A stretch of 64,000 nucleotides of DNA from Larus michahellis. Taxonomy: Eukaryota; Chordata; Aves; Charadriiformes; Laridae. Position numbers and translations under genes: made by a program. Under the pieces are notes generated by a model. That model had not been told where the DNA came from. It worked only from the letters and a program-made list of their open reading frames with translations, and did no database searches. The stretch lies in contig NC_133899.1 of assembly GCF_964199755.1 (NCBI RefSeq), positions 29,305,446 to 29,369,445 on the forward strand, given 5' to 3'. This document shows, piece by piece, positions 47,601 to 61,083 of this stretch (its first letter is position 1; each line of letters opens with the position of its first letter).

Positions 47601-48350
47601 TGGCTTCGAACTGGGTACAGCAGGAGATGAGTTTGGCTGTCCTTCATGCCACTGGGTGACTGGTCCTGCTGTGGTACCAGCTTTCTAGTGCGTTCCTTAG
47701 TTTTTCCACAGCTATGTCTTGAGAACTGTCGCTTTGATGCTGCCGGAGTTGGGAAGGGCTCTGGGAATGCTGGAGAGGTGTGCGGGAGAGGAGCACATTT
47801 ACCCACCCAGCGCAATTTGGCTGGGATAGGCTGTGCAAGCATCACCATGTCGCTTTCCCTGCCTGGGAGCAGCCGCAGAGCCGAAAGTTCAACCCAAACC
47901 TTACTGAAAGGTAGCCGACCCCTCTGGCTCCACAGCATGGTGGGCATGTAGGTTTCCAGCTGGAGCCTGGTCTGCTCCCTACACAGTTGGCTTGTTAGCC
48001 TGCTTCGGCTCTCCAGCTTGGTGGCAGCTTCTCGGTGTGGGGTGGAGTGGGCGGCTGGGAGAGGCCCCAGCTCGTAGTCACACGAGGTTTTCTGGAGTTG
48101 TTTGTCGAAGCCCATGCTAATGTGGTTGCTGGGGTGCAGAGCTGACTTTGCTGGGGTTAGCTTTCTATGCTCAGCTGGTGGTGTTGCCACTGAATTACTT
48201 GCGAACTCTGGTTAGAGGGAGTGGGGCAGGCTGAAGGCTGATGGCCATGTCTCCTTCAGCAGCGTTAGCCATGGCAGAAGCAGCTCTGAGGGTGTTTGCG
48301 GACCTGGGCCCTCAGCCCTGGGGTTGCTCTTTTTGGAGAGGCTATGTGCA

Positions 48351-48371
48351 GAGGAGGAGGAGGAGGAGGAA
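48351..48371. repeat. GAG trinucleotide microsatellite
   Basis: Seven consecutive GAG/AGG units within the GC-richer intron patch. Confidence 0.9.
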
Positions 48372-49703
48372 GGGGCCAGCGGGGTGACCGCAGCACAAGT
48401 GAGCCCAGCACCCCAGGAAGCTCTGTCCCCAGCCCCGCTCTCTGTGCACCGTGGGCCTCACCTCACTCTGTTCATGTTTTACATTCAGCTTTTACCGCAG
48501 GTCTTTCTGTAAAAATGCATTTCATCCAGGCTGTCTGAGGCTTTCTGTTTGGAGTATTTTCTGAGTAGTGATTTGGTTTCTAGCCATTTTGAGCTTATAG
48601 GCAATAAAACCCACAGAAAAGATTGTCAAGGGGGCCGTTTAAGCTATTGAAATGCCATTAGAAAGTCTACTGATTTACAGTGTAATTCAATATGAAAGCA
48701 TATCCCTTAATGAAGTGAATAAGACTCCCACCCTTTCTTTGGAAACTATTAAAGCTCATTTGATGGTTTAGGCTTGATTGTAGCTATTGTGCTTTGCTAA
48801 TACAATCAAGAAATGGGGGACCTTTTGCGTAACCATGGAGAAAAAGACGAACAGAAGAGTTACCAAGTGAAACGAGCTGCTGACAGCCTTTGTAAAGGAT
48901 TCTGGATCAGGCATCGCGCCTTCCTGCCTCCCAAATCTCAGCCTATTTAGGCACGCTGTTAATATATGTCAAACCATGCTGCAGACTTAATTTCTTCTGG
49001 AGACAGTGAGCAATCTTTGTTCTAATTGCTTATTCCACTCCTGCATTATTTGTGGGGCCGTGCAGTGAACCAGGCCGGAGTCATGTCCTGGTGGAGCTCA
49101 CCAGGCAGTTGTTGACCTCGGTTGTGCTGGTACAAGAAGCCCTGGCTGGCTGCGAGGGAAAGACTTGCTTTATAATTATATCAAAGATAGCAAATGTATG
49201 TCTAAAACAAAGTGCATCCTGAAGCGTCCAATTAATGTTGCTAAGCCACTTAGGGTAAGCCAGACAAACAACTTAAATTTCTGCAATGCCAATGAGATTA
49301 TTTTTTTTTTTTTTAATTCTTTGATATCATGTTATGTTCTTGTCGCTCAGGGAAGTAAACTGCTGAGGAAACCATCGTGCTTTATTTTAAAAGCCAGAAC
49401 CATGAACAGATGTAAGCCAGGTTTTGTTGCGTTAGCGTGATGCTGTGTGAGAGCAACCATTGCTGTTCCTCGGCATTTCTGGTGCTCTGATATTCAGCGC
49501 TAAAGTCTCAGTGTCTATGCTGGGCCCAAGGTGATGGAAAAAATTGCTTTTTCACTGCCTGTGCAAGGCCTTGTATGCCCTTGTGCCCTTGTTACACTAG
49601 ACCAGAGGCATCTAATCAATGACAAGATCTATCCCACGGGCCTGCCAGAGCAGTTTTACCGGCTGATGTCCTGCTCCCTGCTTTGGTCTTTCCTGGGGCT
49701 CCT

Positions 49704-49753
49704 CAGATGTGGGGCAGGGGACAGCTTGGGGACAGATGTGGGGCAGGGGACAG
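49704..49753. repeat. 21-bp direct repeat, 29-bp period
   Basis: CAGATGTGGGGCAGGGGACA(G) occurs at 49704-49724 and 49733-49753 without a change. Confidence 0.9.
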
Positions 49754-52700
49754 AAGAGCCGCCAGCTTGTTTTTGGCCACTGTCTTCCTGGTGGGACCCA
49801 CTGCATCTCCAGAAAGCCTCGTGCTCTCTAGCCCACCAGTGATCCGTGTCCTGATGGAGGGATGCAGCCCTCAAGACAGAGAGGTGCATCCGCTGCAGAC
49901 AGGGGATGCCTGTGTCTTGTCTGTGTGACAGAGGGATGTCATGTCCAGGGTTACCTCTGAGTGCCACCCTGCAAACCAGTGAAGCCCAGCCGGGGAAGGG
50001 TGGCAGCCCTGTGCTGCACAGACACAGGGTGTTTAGGACTTCAGGTCTGGGATAAGGTTTCAGCTTGTCTGCTGGCCCTCCTTGTTGCTGGATGGGAATT
50101 CCTGTGCTCCATTATAGAGTGTAGACCTGTCCTTCAGGTTGGCGCAGCCGGCGCTGGAGTAAGAGCGTGCTGCTGTGACTGTAGTTACCCATGAGCTTTG
50201 TCAATACAAAAAAATGTTGGCAGGGGAGGAGGGAGGGGAGTGTGAACCTGTAGATGACATTACGTAAAGAATTTTTCTTGGTGATTGCCTGCCAAGTTTC
50301 GTAAGTATTGAGTTTCATGAGTGAGTTGATTGTGTTTGTATCAGTGATACAGTGGCAGCTCTCCAGACTCCTTCCAGGAGAGGTCTCCTTGCTGTTGAAC
50401 AGACAGCAGATGAAGTAGTGGTACAGAAACAAAAGTTGGGCAGCTTTGGCAGCTGACTTCAGCTTGTGAGATGAGAGGTACATTATTTACTGTATTTTTT
50501 TAACCAACATGACAATGCTGTGTAGGCCTTTGACTTTTTTTTTTTTCTTTTTATTGCAATACAGATATTTCTGTCAAAAGGAGGAGAGAAGGAGAATATA
50601 TCCATGCAAGACGTTTCTGAATGTGTGATTTGGTGTAGGAGTGTTACATGTCTGCTGTGCATTTAAAAAAAAAAAAAAAACTGATAAAATCATTTGCAGT
50701 GTGAAATCACTTGACAGATCAGCAGAGCTCTGTAACCTCTCAGATGGAGACCAGTGAGGGAGAGGATGTGAGAAACAGGCGGTGTATCTGTGCTGTCCCA
50801 GGACATTGCACCTAGCAGTAAGAATTATACTGGCGATGTGCATCTAGGGACTGAGGAGAGGTTTGAGACGGTAGTTCCGTATCTGAACACTGAGGTGTTT
50901 TTCCTGCCTTTGTCTTGCGTCTTTAGTATCAGTTGTCCTCAGAGGCCAGATTTTGACTTGTCTGCTGGTCCGATTTGGTCTGAAAAAGCAGGTCATACCT
51001 TCCTACAGCGCTTCTGGTTTTTAGCCCTCTCTCTGGCTTGCTCTGTGGTTTCTGTTTTGCCTTTGCTTGTTTCTTATTTTTTTCTTAGGTCTTTGTCATT
51101 ACCCTCCATTTTAGCATAGTACTAAATTTTGTGTTTTTCTCTTGGGTAAATTTAATTTTACTCTGTCATGTAAGCAAGCTGTCACTTGTACATTAAAGTC
51201 CTCATATACATCTTCACTTGCCTCAGTATCTTAAACCTCCTATAGGAGCAATAGAGTCTTAGTTTGGGAATCCTTTTATTGTTTTTGGATAGAAAATATT
51301 TGCTGTCATTCACAGTTTTATAGATGCTGTAGTAGGTTCAAGCAGGGACCAGTCATAACTATGCCAAGTGCTGTAGGTATGAGTCAGAGAGAGACGTGCA
51401 CTGTCAGAAAGATCATTTAGGGTTGTGTCAGTTTGCTGGAGCTGTCTGCCTCTACTGTCTGGATAGGAAAGAGGGTAACAGTTTTACTATGACACTAAAA
51501 ATCAGCATGGGATGTCTGTACTCCTGAGTGATTTATCTGACAAAATAGTTGCAAATAAATGCTGTCTCTGATAGCACTGGAGTTGGCTTGTCTACCTGCG
51601 AGTTAATTTCTATGGTGACTCTCTCCACCTAGACTGGTCAGCATGCTTATCCTGTACTAAATGTATTCAATTCTCGGCTGAGCTCCTTCAGAATAACGAA
51701 GGTTGTCTAAATCAAGAACAACTAAGGAAAAACTAGCTTATCCTGTTTGAATTCCTACTTTGTCCTGCATTTATTTTCCTTGGTAAACAAGGCCATATTG
51801 CTTTTTGTTTTTTTCCCCAGGACTGAAGAGCAGAGGGAAAATATGTTGTTCTAAAGCGGTGAAATCTGAGGATTGATTTACTGAATGTTTTCTTCTCTCT
51901 CGTATCCTTTAATTCTTTTCAGATTTAAATGCTTTAAATCTGAAGAAGAGAGGGAGAAACCTCTCGTGCGGTGGAGCCCAATTCTTATCCTTCTTTCACA
52001 TGTGAACTCTGGCACACTCCATGAGATGGTCTCCACAGCTTACTTCTTTCTGGCATCTATTTTTAATAACATCAACATGAAAGTTGTCTTCCTCCTTTCT
52101 TACTGGTTGTAAAATATCACTCTAAAAAGTTTACCTGCATTTTCTGTGAGATTTCGTCAGAGTAGGAGCCTGGTGTTTGCCTCAGCGTTTGCTTGCAGGG
52201 TTTACATCGGTGGATTCCCAATGGCATCGATGGAGTTATGCTGCCAGCTTTGCACTGGTCTAATTGGGAGAAGAGATGGACATGTTTCTTTCCTCCTTCT
52301 TGCATGCAACAAGCGTTTATAATGATGGCTGGGTTGTACATTATTTATCAAGCACAGCGAGTGCTCATAGAGCCCTAAGAAAGGGGAAGGAATTGGCTTC
52401 TGTGCAATGAGTTTATTATCTAGGTCATTCACAGACTGAAGCATCTAACATTAATCTATTCAATGAAAATTTATTCTGTAAGGCAGTTTGTTCCTGAGCC
52501 TGGAAGAAAATATAACCATGTGAGGAAAATGTTCCTTTGCGGTCCAAATCCATGGTGGGATTTCTTGTCAAAGCTACTCAGCTGGAACACACTATTTAAT
52601 ACAAAAGCTATAGTGGGTGTCAAATGTGTAGGGTGATCCTCCATCTCCTAACAGGGCTTAGTGGGAGTATTGCTGTTGGTAATCAGTTTGCAAGATGGAG

Positions 52701-53049
52701 CCCCACACCTATCACTTTATTATCTGTTTACTTAATAACAGTAAAAAGTCCAGTGTAGGAGCTTTGGGTACTCCCACAAGAATTCCTCACAAGACTGGCT
52801 TGGGAAGGAGGGTGACTTAATGGAGATTGTTGGAAATGACCCTGCAGTCAGTATCCTTTCTTAGAAGTTTCAGCGTCTTGTTTCTGCCAGGGACTCATGT
52901 GGCAGCTTACAGACCCATGCTAAGAAAAAAATGCTGGTTCATTAAGTCTTCCCTACCATAGTGGGATGTGATTGTGGTGGTTTAGTAGCTACTATACAAG
53001 CAACTAAGTCGTTCTTGGTTTGAAGTGGAGCAAAACTGGGTAGAAACCC

Positions 53050-53089
53050 AGGATAACCCATCTTCTGCTAGGATAACCCATCTTCCTCT
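53050..53089. repeat. 20-bp tandem duplication
   Basis: AGGATAACCCATCTTCTGCT (53050-53069) is followed by AGGATAACCCATCTTCCTCT (53070-53089). Confidence 0.9.
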
Positions 53090-56000
53090 CAAAAATTAGC
53101 CCCTATTATAATAACCCCACCAGTACTTAATGATAGTATCTCATTTTGACCACATTTTCCAATAATTAGCTCAAGTAACATTTAGCCTGTCTTGCCAAAA
53201 AAGATGAAAAAGTTTTTTCCCATGTGCTTGATTCTAGGAAGGAAAGTGTTTCGCTTTCCTTTGCAAAATCTTGCTGAATGGTTTTTGGCGTGAGCTGAGG
53301 AAAGCATCAAGTTCATTGTGCTCATGTCCAAGAAAGGAGCATGTTCTAGCTACCCTGGGGCTTGTCATCATCTTGGGGTGACAGTATTGAAAAGGAGAGC
53401 AAACTCTTGGATTCTGGAGTGTCTGGCAGGCTCAGGAATAAAGCATCAAAAATTCAGGCTATGCTGCGCATCCTCACAGAATGGTTTTCAGCCCCTTGTA
53501 GACAAAAATATATTCATGTGCTAGTGTGGATGAAACCCTTTTCATCTGGGTGAATGCTTACAAAGTCTTCCAGACTAGGAGTGGGGTTTGTGTTTAACCA
53601 TGATGGAGCAGTTTTTCAGCAGACCTGTGGCTTGTGAGCTCTGGCAGTTTGCACAGGGCAGGTCTGGGAGGATACCCAGTGGGTTTTTTGTCCTCCTCTG
53701 CCCCATGCGCAGTCGTTGTGCATCAGGGGAGGTAGACTGCTTCCTGTTTGTGTCTCTGCTTCTTACCTACCCCATTTCACAGCCGAGCTTGCTAAATAAG
53801 ACTTCAGTCAAAGGCCAAGTGCGTTAATGTGGTGGGCTGTGAGCTGTGGTTTTGGAGTCGTGTGAAAAGGTGACGTCCGGAAGAAAGGCAGGGGGGAAGC
53901 TTCAGGGGGGCTGGGGACAGTAATCTCCTTTTGATCAGTGCTGGTTACCACAATGGCTTTTCTCTTTATTTTGTGTCTACTGAAGAACTTGGCTAATGAT
54001 TTATCAGTTCGTAATCAACGCTATGCTCTTCCCAGCAGTTAACTGCAACCACCGTTGGACGTGTACAAAACCCCATTCTGGTGTTAGCTAAGCTTCACCA
54101 AAGGGGCGTTGAAAGCCGCGTTTTTTAGCTTGTCTTGGGTCAGCGGTTGCTGTGTGTGGCTGCACATCTGCAGGAGTGCAGAGAGTGTTAATACCTGCGG
54201 TGTAGAAATGCCTGTGAATGCATGCGTGTTGTGGGGCAGACAGGACACAACGCACACTCATTTCAGTTCTCGCTTAGCACTGTGTGTAACGAGGAGAAAT
54301 CCCTTTGACTGGTTGTGTTCCCTCTGGTTACTGCTTTGTTGGGTAAAACTCTTAGAATTAGGTACTTTGGAACGCTGGAATTTTAGAAGAACCTTAAAAT
54401 GGAGAATTGAAACGATATCCAAAATCATCAGTGGTTCATCTTAGAATTGCAATCTTCTGATTTTTGTCAAGAATAAAATTGTAGGGTCTGGGTGTATTTC
54501 TTCAAAGAGAAGCAATGATCGTTCAAGTCATCACATGTTTTGGCTTATGTGGATGCAATCTCAGAAGGTTTCTGGTGTGTCCTTGCAAGTTTGTCATTTC
54601 CCTTTGTCATAGAGAAAGGAGTGTTTGTGATTAATACGAGGTCAGTGGATTTATTTCTATATATAAACAAGCTTACTGCAAAGAGACTTGCCTCAGCAAT
54701 GGATATGCAGTACTTATTGTTTTCAAGCAATGCCACTTCTTATTTTAGTAACATTTTGGAAGCGCCTGTTCCTGTTTTGAATGTAAATGTTAGGTGAGAA
54801 AAGAGTAATGGAGGCTTGCTGGTTTTAAACAACCTTTGATGCCCCTGTGCTTGGCTCCTGAAAGATTGTTTTGAAAGAATCTTCCTGAACTCGAAAAAGC
54901 TCATCAACATTTGCTCCATATAAGTGTTGTAGTTCATTTCTGGGTTGACTAAACAGTCTCCTTATGTTAATAGTCCCGGGCATATGAAATTTTATTTGCA
55001 GAGAAATGAGGGTTTGTTTTTCTGTACTCACTTCAGCTGCACAAAAATACTCTTTATCATTGCCTGATGATTTTTTTCATTGTCAATGATAAGAACAGGA
55101 CCCTTTTTTTTTTTTTAAATATTTTTTTAGCCAGTATATGGGTAGTTGCAAAATTCTTTACACCTATAGTATTTATTCTTACTCCATCTCTAAGAATATT
55201 AAGCAACAGTTTCCACAGGAACGATGCACTTTACAATAGACAGTGTTGTGGCTTGCTTCAAAGCCACAGTTAGAACATGTAGGTGTTTGAAGAGTACCAG
55301 ATCTTTCCATCTCTCGCTATGAATTTTCCAGTGGGTCATTACTTGTTCAGACTTTCTATCTCAGTATCTGAAACCACCCCAGTGCTTTGTATTACTGTGT
55401 GTGGTGATCTCCCAGAAGCCTTTCAAGTGCTGCCTGGCTGCAAGAGGAATCTTTTAGATTCCTAAGAAGCCGAAACTGATGGTGCGGCAGTGGTAAGGAT
55501 CTAGTGAGCAGCTCCAGCGCAGCTAGTTTAGGATCTAACTCTTCAATTCTGTAATCTTATCTAGGGCTCTTTCATTATCATGCATGTTAGGAGGTGAACA
55601 GCATTAGGCGTTTTATTATCTGTCTTAGGGGACTGCGTTTGTAATGGTTCGCTTCATTGGATGTATGGCAGTTATTAGGGAGACTGTATCTCTTTCATTT
55701 TCTTCCCCCCAAGGTCGTTACTGAGCATCCTGCTCGTACAGAGGAGAGGAATTGTTTGACTGGCTTTTTGGCTTTATATTACAGGGCTTGGGAAACCTTA
55801 AAGAAGGGAAGTTATTTGATTTTATTTTGAAAGGAGATAAATGCTGTCCAAGGGATTTCTGTCCTCAGCTGGTGAAAGCTCTCCGGTTAAGGTTATAAGA
55901 CTAAAATTGATGTGACTTTTCCTGGAGCGGATAAAATTTTGCTTTGGGAATTAAGGTAGCGTGTCTCTCCTCAGCAAGGGCTGTTTGTCGAGGGGAAGAG

Positions 56001-58324
56001 GAGCATAAGGTCCACATTAGCACTGCCACCCAGGTAGGGAAGTACTTTTCTCCGGAAGGGAATTTATACTTTTAAACATATTAGCTAGTGGGCTGGAGTT
56101 AAAAGCATGTGTCTTTGTAATACAAAGCACATGCAACACTGTCTGTGGCATGGCACAGATAAAATGCCAGGCCTTCCATTCACAGAGAAACGAAATATTT
56201 ATCAAGGAGGGAACATGACAGCAGTTGTCCTAAATATGATGGCCTTGTAACAGAGCCTGTCCTCCTCTTGGCTTACCTAGAATTGCCTTGTGCTTGGACT
56301 TGCAGTGACCCCAGCAAAAGCTCTGTTTGAAGAGAAGAACGTTTTTCTGCAGCTTTGAAGGTGATTGATGTTGAGCTTCGGATGGGAAATGTGGTCAGCA
56401 TCAGGTTATGGTCTTACGGTCTCAATTGACATGTGAGCAAAGCCACCTCAGCTGTGTTCTGACCCTCTCCCCCCCGCCCCCCCTTTTTTTTTTCTTTTTA
56501 TCCAAGGTACGTCTTGGTCATATTGGTTGAGAAGTGCTTCCTTATCTTGAGACCATGCTTCGGAAAGGGAAAAAGAAATATTAAAAAGGGGAAATACGTG
56601 ACAACATGCTGTTGGTAGATGTCACCAAGCTGCGTGTCAGCTTGCAGTTGCACACAAAACCCAGAAGTGCCTCCTCCTTCAGATGGAGGCAGATGGCTGG
56701 GTCAGCTGAACAGCATATCCCAGTGACACGGCACCTCGTCACCCATCCGGTGGCCTGGAGGAGCCTGGTGCTTTTCAACTCCTTCCTGTCTCAGCTCAAT
56801 TGCTGGAGTCACAGCTATGACTTTATGGTCACAAGTGGGTAGTGAGATCATCTTTCTCATGAGGTAGATGAGGAAAACTAATCACAGACTTGATGGGACT
56901 AAAAATTGCTTGGTCTTGGACAGTCTGTCTGTTTTTGCAGTGCTTGGCTTCAGGATTTCGGTACTTCCTCTCCCCCAATCCTTTCTGCACAAATATACAT
57001 TCCAGCAGGGTCCTTCACTATAAAGAACCTCATCTACACACCGTATTTTAACTGTTGTTTTACAGAAATATTTTTATTGTACTTTTTCCCCTTCCCCCCC
57101 AAAAAAAAATCCCCAAACCAAAAAACAAACTCACAAACAAAACCCACTATACAACCAGGACATGATCTAACTTGGCAAAGCAAATGTTGGCAATGGCGTG
57201 TCCTTTCTGGGTGTTGTCAGCTGCGTACTGGATCCCAACCTACATTCTTTTTGCTGCATGAAGACTTGACTGTGACTCCCAGTGCTGGACCTCATGGGAC
57301 TAGAGCGGAGACGTGAGCAGTAACATCTGGACACCAGGAGCAAGCATCATACCTTCAGGAATGCTGGGGGAGTGCATGTCTTGGCACTCCTTTTTTTTTT
57401 TTTTTTTGTACCTTTAGAAACATCTAAGTGACCATGCACCCAGAAACTGCTACTGCTTTTACGTGGTATTCTGGGATGTGTGTACCAGAGATGTTAAACA
57501 ACCCCATAAGCTGTTGGCAGGGAATGGGAGAGGGATTAGTGTTGTGGGCTTTTAACCTTCTTCTGCATCTTTCCACGTGTTCCAAGCAGATTCTCTCCTG
57601 TGAGACACCACCCATGTTTGATAGTTTGCTTTTCATCCTTCCGTCTCAAATCATTTGACAGATCATCTTGCAACATGGAATGCAAGAGGAGATGCAGTGG
57701 ATTAATACTGGCTGGATATAAATGTTGGTCCTTAATATTTTCAGTATTAAGAAACTGCAAGGTGAGGAAGTGAGACAAGGAAGAAAGAAGTCACTGTGAT
57801 TAATTCAAGATCTGGAAAGAACGGTCAGAGCATAGGTGCTTAGGCTTCTCCATGGTGCTACAGCCCGTGCCAGGATCTGGGTTTCGAAAGTTGCTGGAAT
57901 TAAACCCTCCTATTTGTATGGTCACAAAGGATGAGTAATGCAGTGAAGGCTTTAAATGGGGATATCCATGATGGGAGCTGTAGTTCTAAAGACTGGCATG
58001 CCATTGAGACATGTTATTTGAAATCTTACGTCTTGTCAGAAATATTGCTGATAACTTGATTTTGCACATCAATTAATTTATTGTGATATTGACAGGGGTG
58101 GTGGTGTCGTGTCTGTCCAGGCCCGTGTGTCCCGTGTTCCCCCCCAGCACTTTGTGCAAGGCTTTATAGTCACTGAGAAGAATGATGGGTTCTGGCGCTG
58201 TGCAGCGGTGACTCTTCTTGACATCTGGACCACTGTGCAGTCCAGGCACGCATTGCTTTCCTGGGTACTGCAGAGTCTTCCTTGCGCTTCTTCAAGGCGG
58301 TGTGCCTGCCGTGCAGTGTGCTAG

Positions 58325-58480
58325 GTCAGGCTTTTGAAGAGCACAAGCACTGTTTCTAGCTCTGCTCCTGCCATCCCCATATGTTGCTTTCCTTGTCTAT
58401 AAAATTGATGGTGTGAGGTTCCCTCAGCACCCCAGGGGGCTTTGCAGTCTTTGGTTGAAAAGTTGGGGATGTGTCTGATC
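58325..58480 (+). mobile_element. Possible MIR-like SINE trace
   Basis: TTTCTAGCTCTGCTCCTGCC followed by CTTTCCTTGTCTATAAAATTG and GTGTGAGGTTCCCTCAGC resembles the 'ggctctgcc ... tttcctcatctgtaaaatggggata' part of MIR-type elements. Head and core are not recognisable, so this is weak. Confidence 0.3.
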
Positions 58481-61051
58481 TCTTATATGCAACTCCTTTC
58501 ATATGTCACATTGCCTTTAGGAGAGATGCAGCAACACCGCTGTGGGAATGCGATACCAGGGGTGCAACAAGGCAATGGCAGCCTGTGTGGGAAGCTTCCC
58601 CGGGTGAAAGCAAGCACTGTGGGCCTACCTGGCATGGAGGTTCCCTACCGTCCATGTTTCCCAGTGTAGTGCTACAGCAGCTTTGTAAGTCAGGCTGAAA
58701 TAGGTGAGTGACGATCAGGACCGATAGCTGTTGGCCCCTTGTGCAGCAAACAAAACATTTGCCACCGAACAGCATAGCGTTGAGTTCACTTCTAACTACA
58801 GATCTTTTTGACACTTGGTGTCGAAGGGAAGAGGAGGGTAGGTGCCTGCAAATCAAGCCCTCTGCAGAGCTTTTGCTTTGTATTTGAATCTCTGTATCAG
58901 GGAACCCCAGCTTCCCGCTGTCAAGCTGCAGGCATTGAGATGCTTATTGAATCTCTGTGATTCTTTTTTTATTTTACAGCACCCGTTAGTAGTGATCGAG
59001 CATCATAAATAGCTAGACTTCTCCAGCAGATTGCCTTTTGCTATATCACCAGGACGTAACTTTTTAACTGTTATTAAGAAGATGGGATTTGACTCTTCAA
59101 AAGTGAGTCTCTGACAGGAATGGTTGGAATAGCACAAAGTTGTGACCTTTCCCTTTTCTACCTGGGGTGTTCAGAAATCTGATGGATTATATCTGGAGGA
59201 CTAAGTGATTTTAGTGGTTCATTATCTCATCAGCTGTGGCCTGTTTTTAGAAAGAAGAAAGGGCTAATGGACAAAAATGGAAAAGCAGCAGTACACCAAA
59301 TGAATTATATGTAGTAGGAAGATATTTTAGAAATAGTGTCACACCTAATGGAAACTCGAATGAGAAGAATTTCAGTGAAGTTTAAGATTATGCAATAAAA
59401 CAAGAAAATATTTTCCAGCACTGAATACTGGAGAACAACACAGGTATGTAAATGAGCAAGGTGCTGGGGAGACAACTGCAGAGGGGTTCTCTGCAGAGTA
59501 CTGCAGCTGGTTTAGGGGTCTGCAGTTCCTCGGGTGGGATCTATGAACTGGATATTGAGGGCCCTGTCTGATATTGTACAACCCAGTGGATTTCCCCTAA
59601 GTTACACAGCGCTCTCCGGCTGTGGCTATGCAGTGGCGAGTCTTGGGCAACTAGCAAGTGTTCCTTGAACACAGAACCTCAGACCATGATGCCGGCTTTG
59701 CTGCTTAAAATAAAGTTGTGAATGATTCATAATCCTGGCTAGATTTGTTAATAAGGTTAATTAAAACTGCAGGTGAGTGCTGTGCCTTGGAAGACTTCTC
59801 AAGACCGAGAGCATCATTATTGCTTCTCTGCCCAATCTTTTTGTTTCTCCTTCTGTATTTCTGCCTGGTGCCTGTTCTGTTCCTCTCCAGGCAAACCCCA
59901 GGTCTCTGGTGTGCGCTGGCCGGCGCATGGGCTGCCTGGTCTCGCCAGCCCTTTCCTTGTAGGGGGACATTGCATCAGTGCTAAGCTCAGCTATGTCAGT
60001 GTTTTACTTTGGGGAAACTCCACTTACCATCTCATTACTGTGGCCCTTGGAGTGTTTCCAAACGGGAAGTGCAACCAACTTGCCTGCTTGGCACCCATCA
60101 GTGATTTCTCTATTTATTACTGTAAACAGCAAAACTGGCACAACTTCCTGTTTTTTCTGCCAAGTTATATTGTTAATATATGTGACAGAAAATACGTTTG
60201 TTGATCATCTCCAGAACTTGGAGACAGAAAACGGCATTTCCTACGTTGTGCGCTCAGTGAGAGACCTAAAACATGAGCTGTCGGCATCATGCCTACGCAA
60301 CTCATGTGTCCAGAGTGCAGTAGCTCAAGTGGTGTCCCAGGACTCTATAGCTGTTGAAGGATTTTTGTTTTGTTGGTAATAACTGGTTGTTGAGGTTTAT
60401 TGACCTGTTATTACTCTTCATTGAATGGAAGTAGGTTTTTGTTTGGTTTGTTTGTCAAAGTGCCTAAGTCCTCTGAAGAGCAGAGACCCTCTCCCACTTT
60501 CAGCCTCTCTTACCTGCAATTGCATATATAGGTGTTTGCAGGCAGATTTCCACACATTGCATATGCAAAGCCGATAGCCTGATACCAGCTACCAAATGTG
60601 TGCATGAGTGTATTTGCTATAATCAAGTGTTCAAACAGCTCAAAATGAAGCCCTGTATTTGCCATCCTTTAATTTAGTGGTCCTGCATTGATGTCAGCAT
60701 CTGGCTGTTAGGAAATGAAAGTAAATCTGTGATTACCTCCCCATCCCTTAAAACAAACAAACAAAAAATAGCTGTAGGAGGAAGGCAAGAGGAGCTGGGA
60801 GGAAAATCCAGTGATGGACTGGACATAGTGGCGTTTGGCATGGTGTTGGAAAGCAAGATGTATGTTTAATAGTTTGCGTGCAGCAGAGCTAGAGCTAGAG
60901 CTCTGCTTATATGTGCATGTGGTCAGGAAAGGCAGAATGTGTCCTGCCCACGCAATTTTGGTTTCACAGGGGCTATGGTTGTACAGGCTGTGGGAGGGAG
61001 CCTGGGAGGCGCACGGAGGTGCTGAGAGGCCCCCGGAAAGTGGTGTCCTGC

Positions 61052-61083
61052 CCCTGCTCTCTGCGGTCCCTGCTCTCTGCGGT
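61052..61083. repeat. 16-bp perfect tandem duplication
   Basis: CCCTGCTCTCTGCGGT occurs twice back to back (61052-61067, 61068-61083) inside the GC-richer intron patch. Confidence 0.9.
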
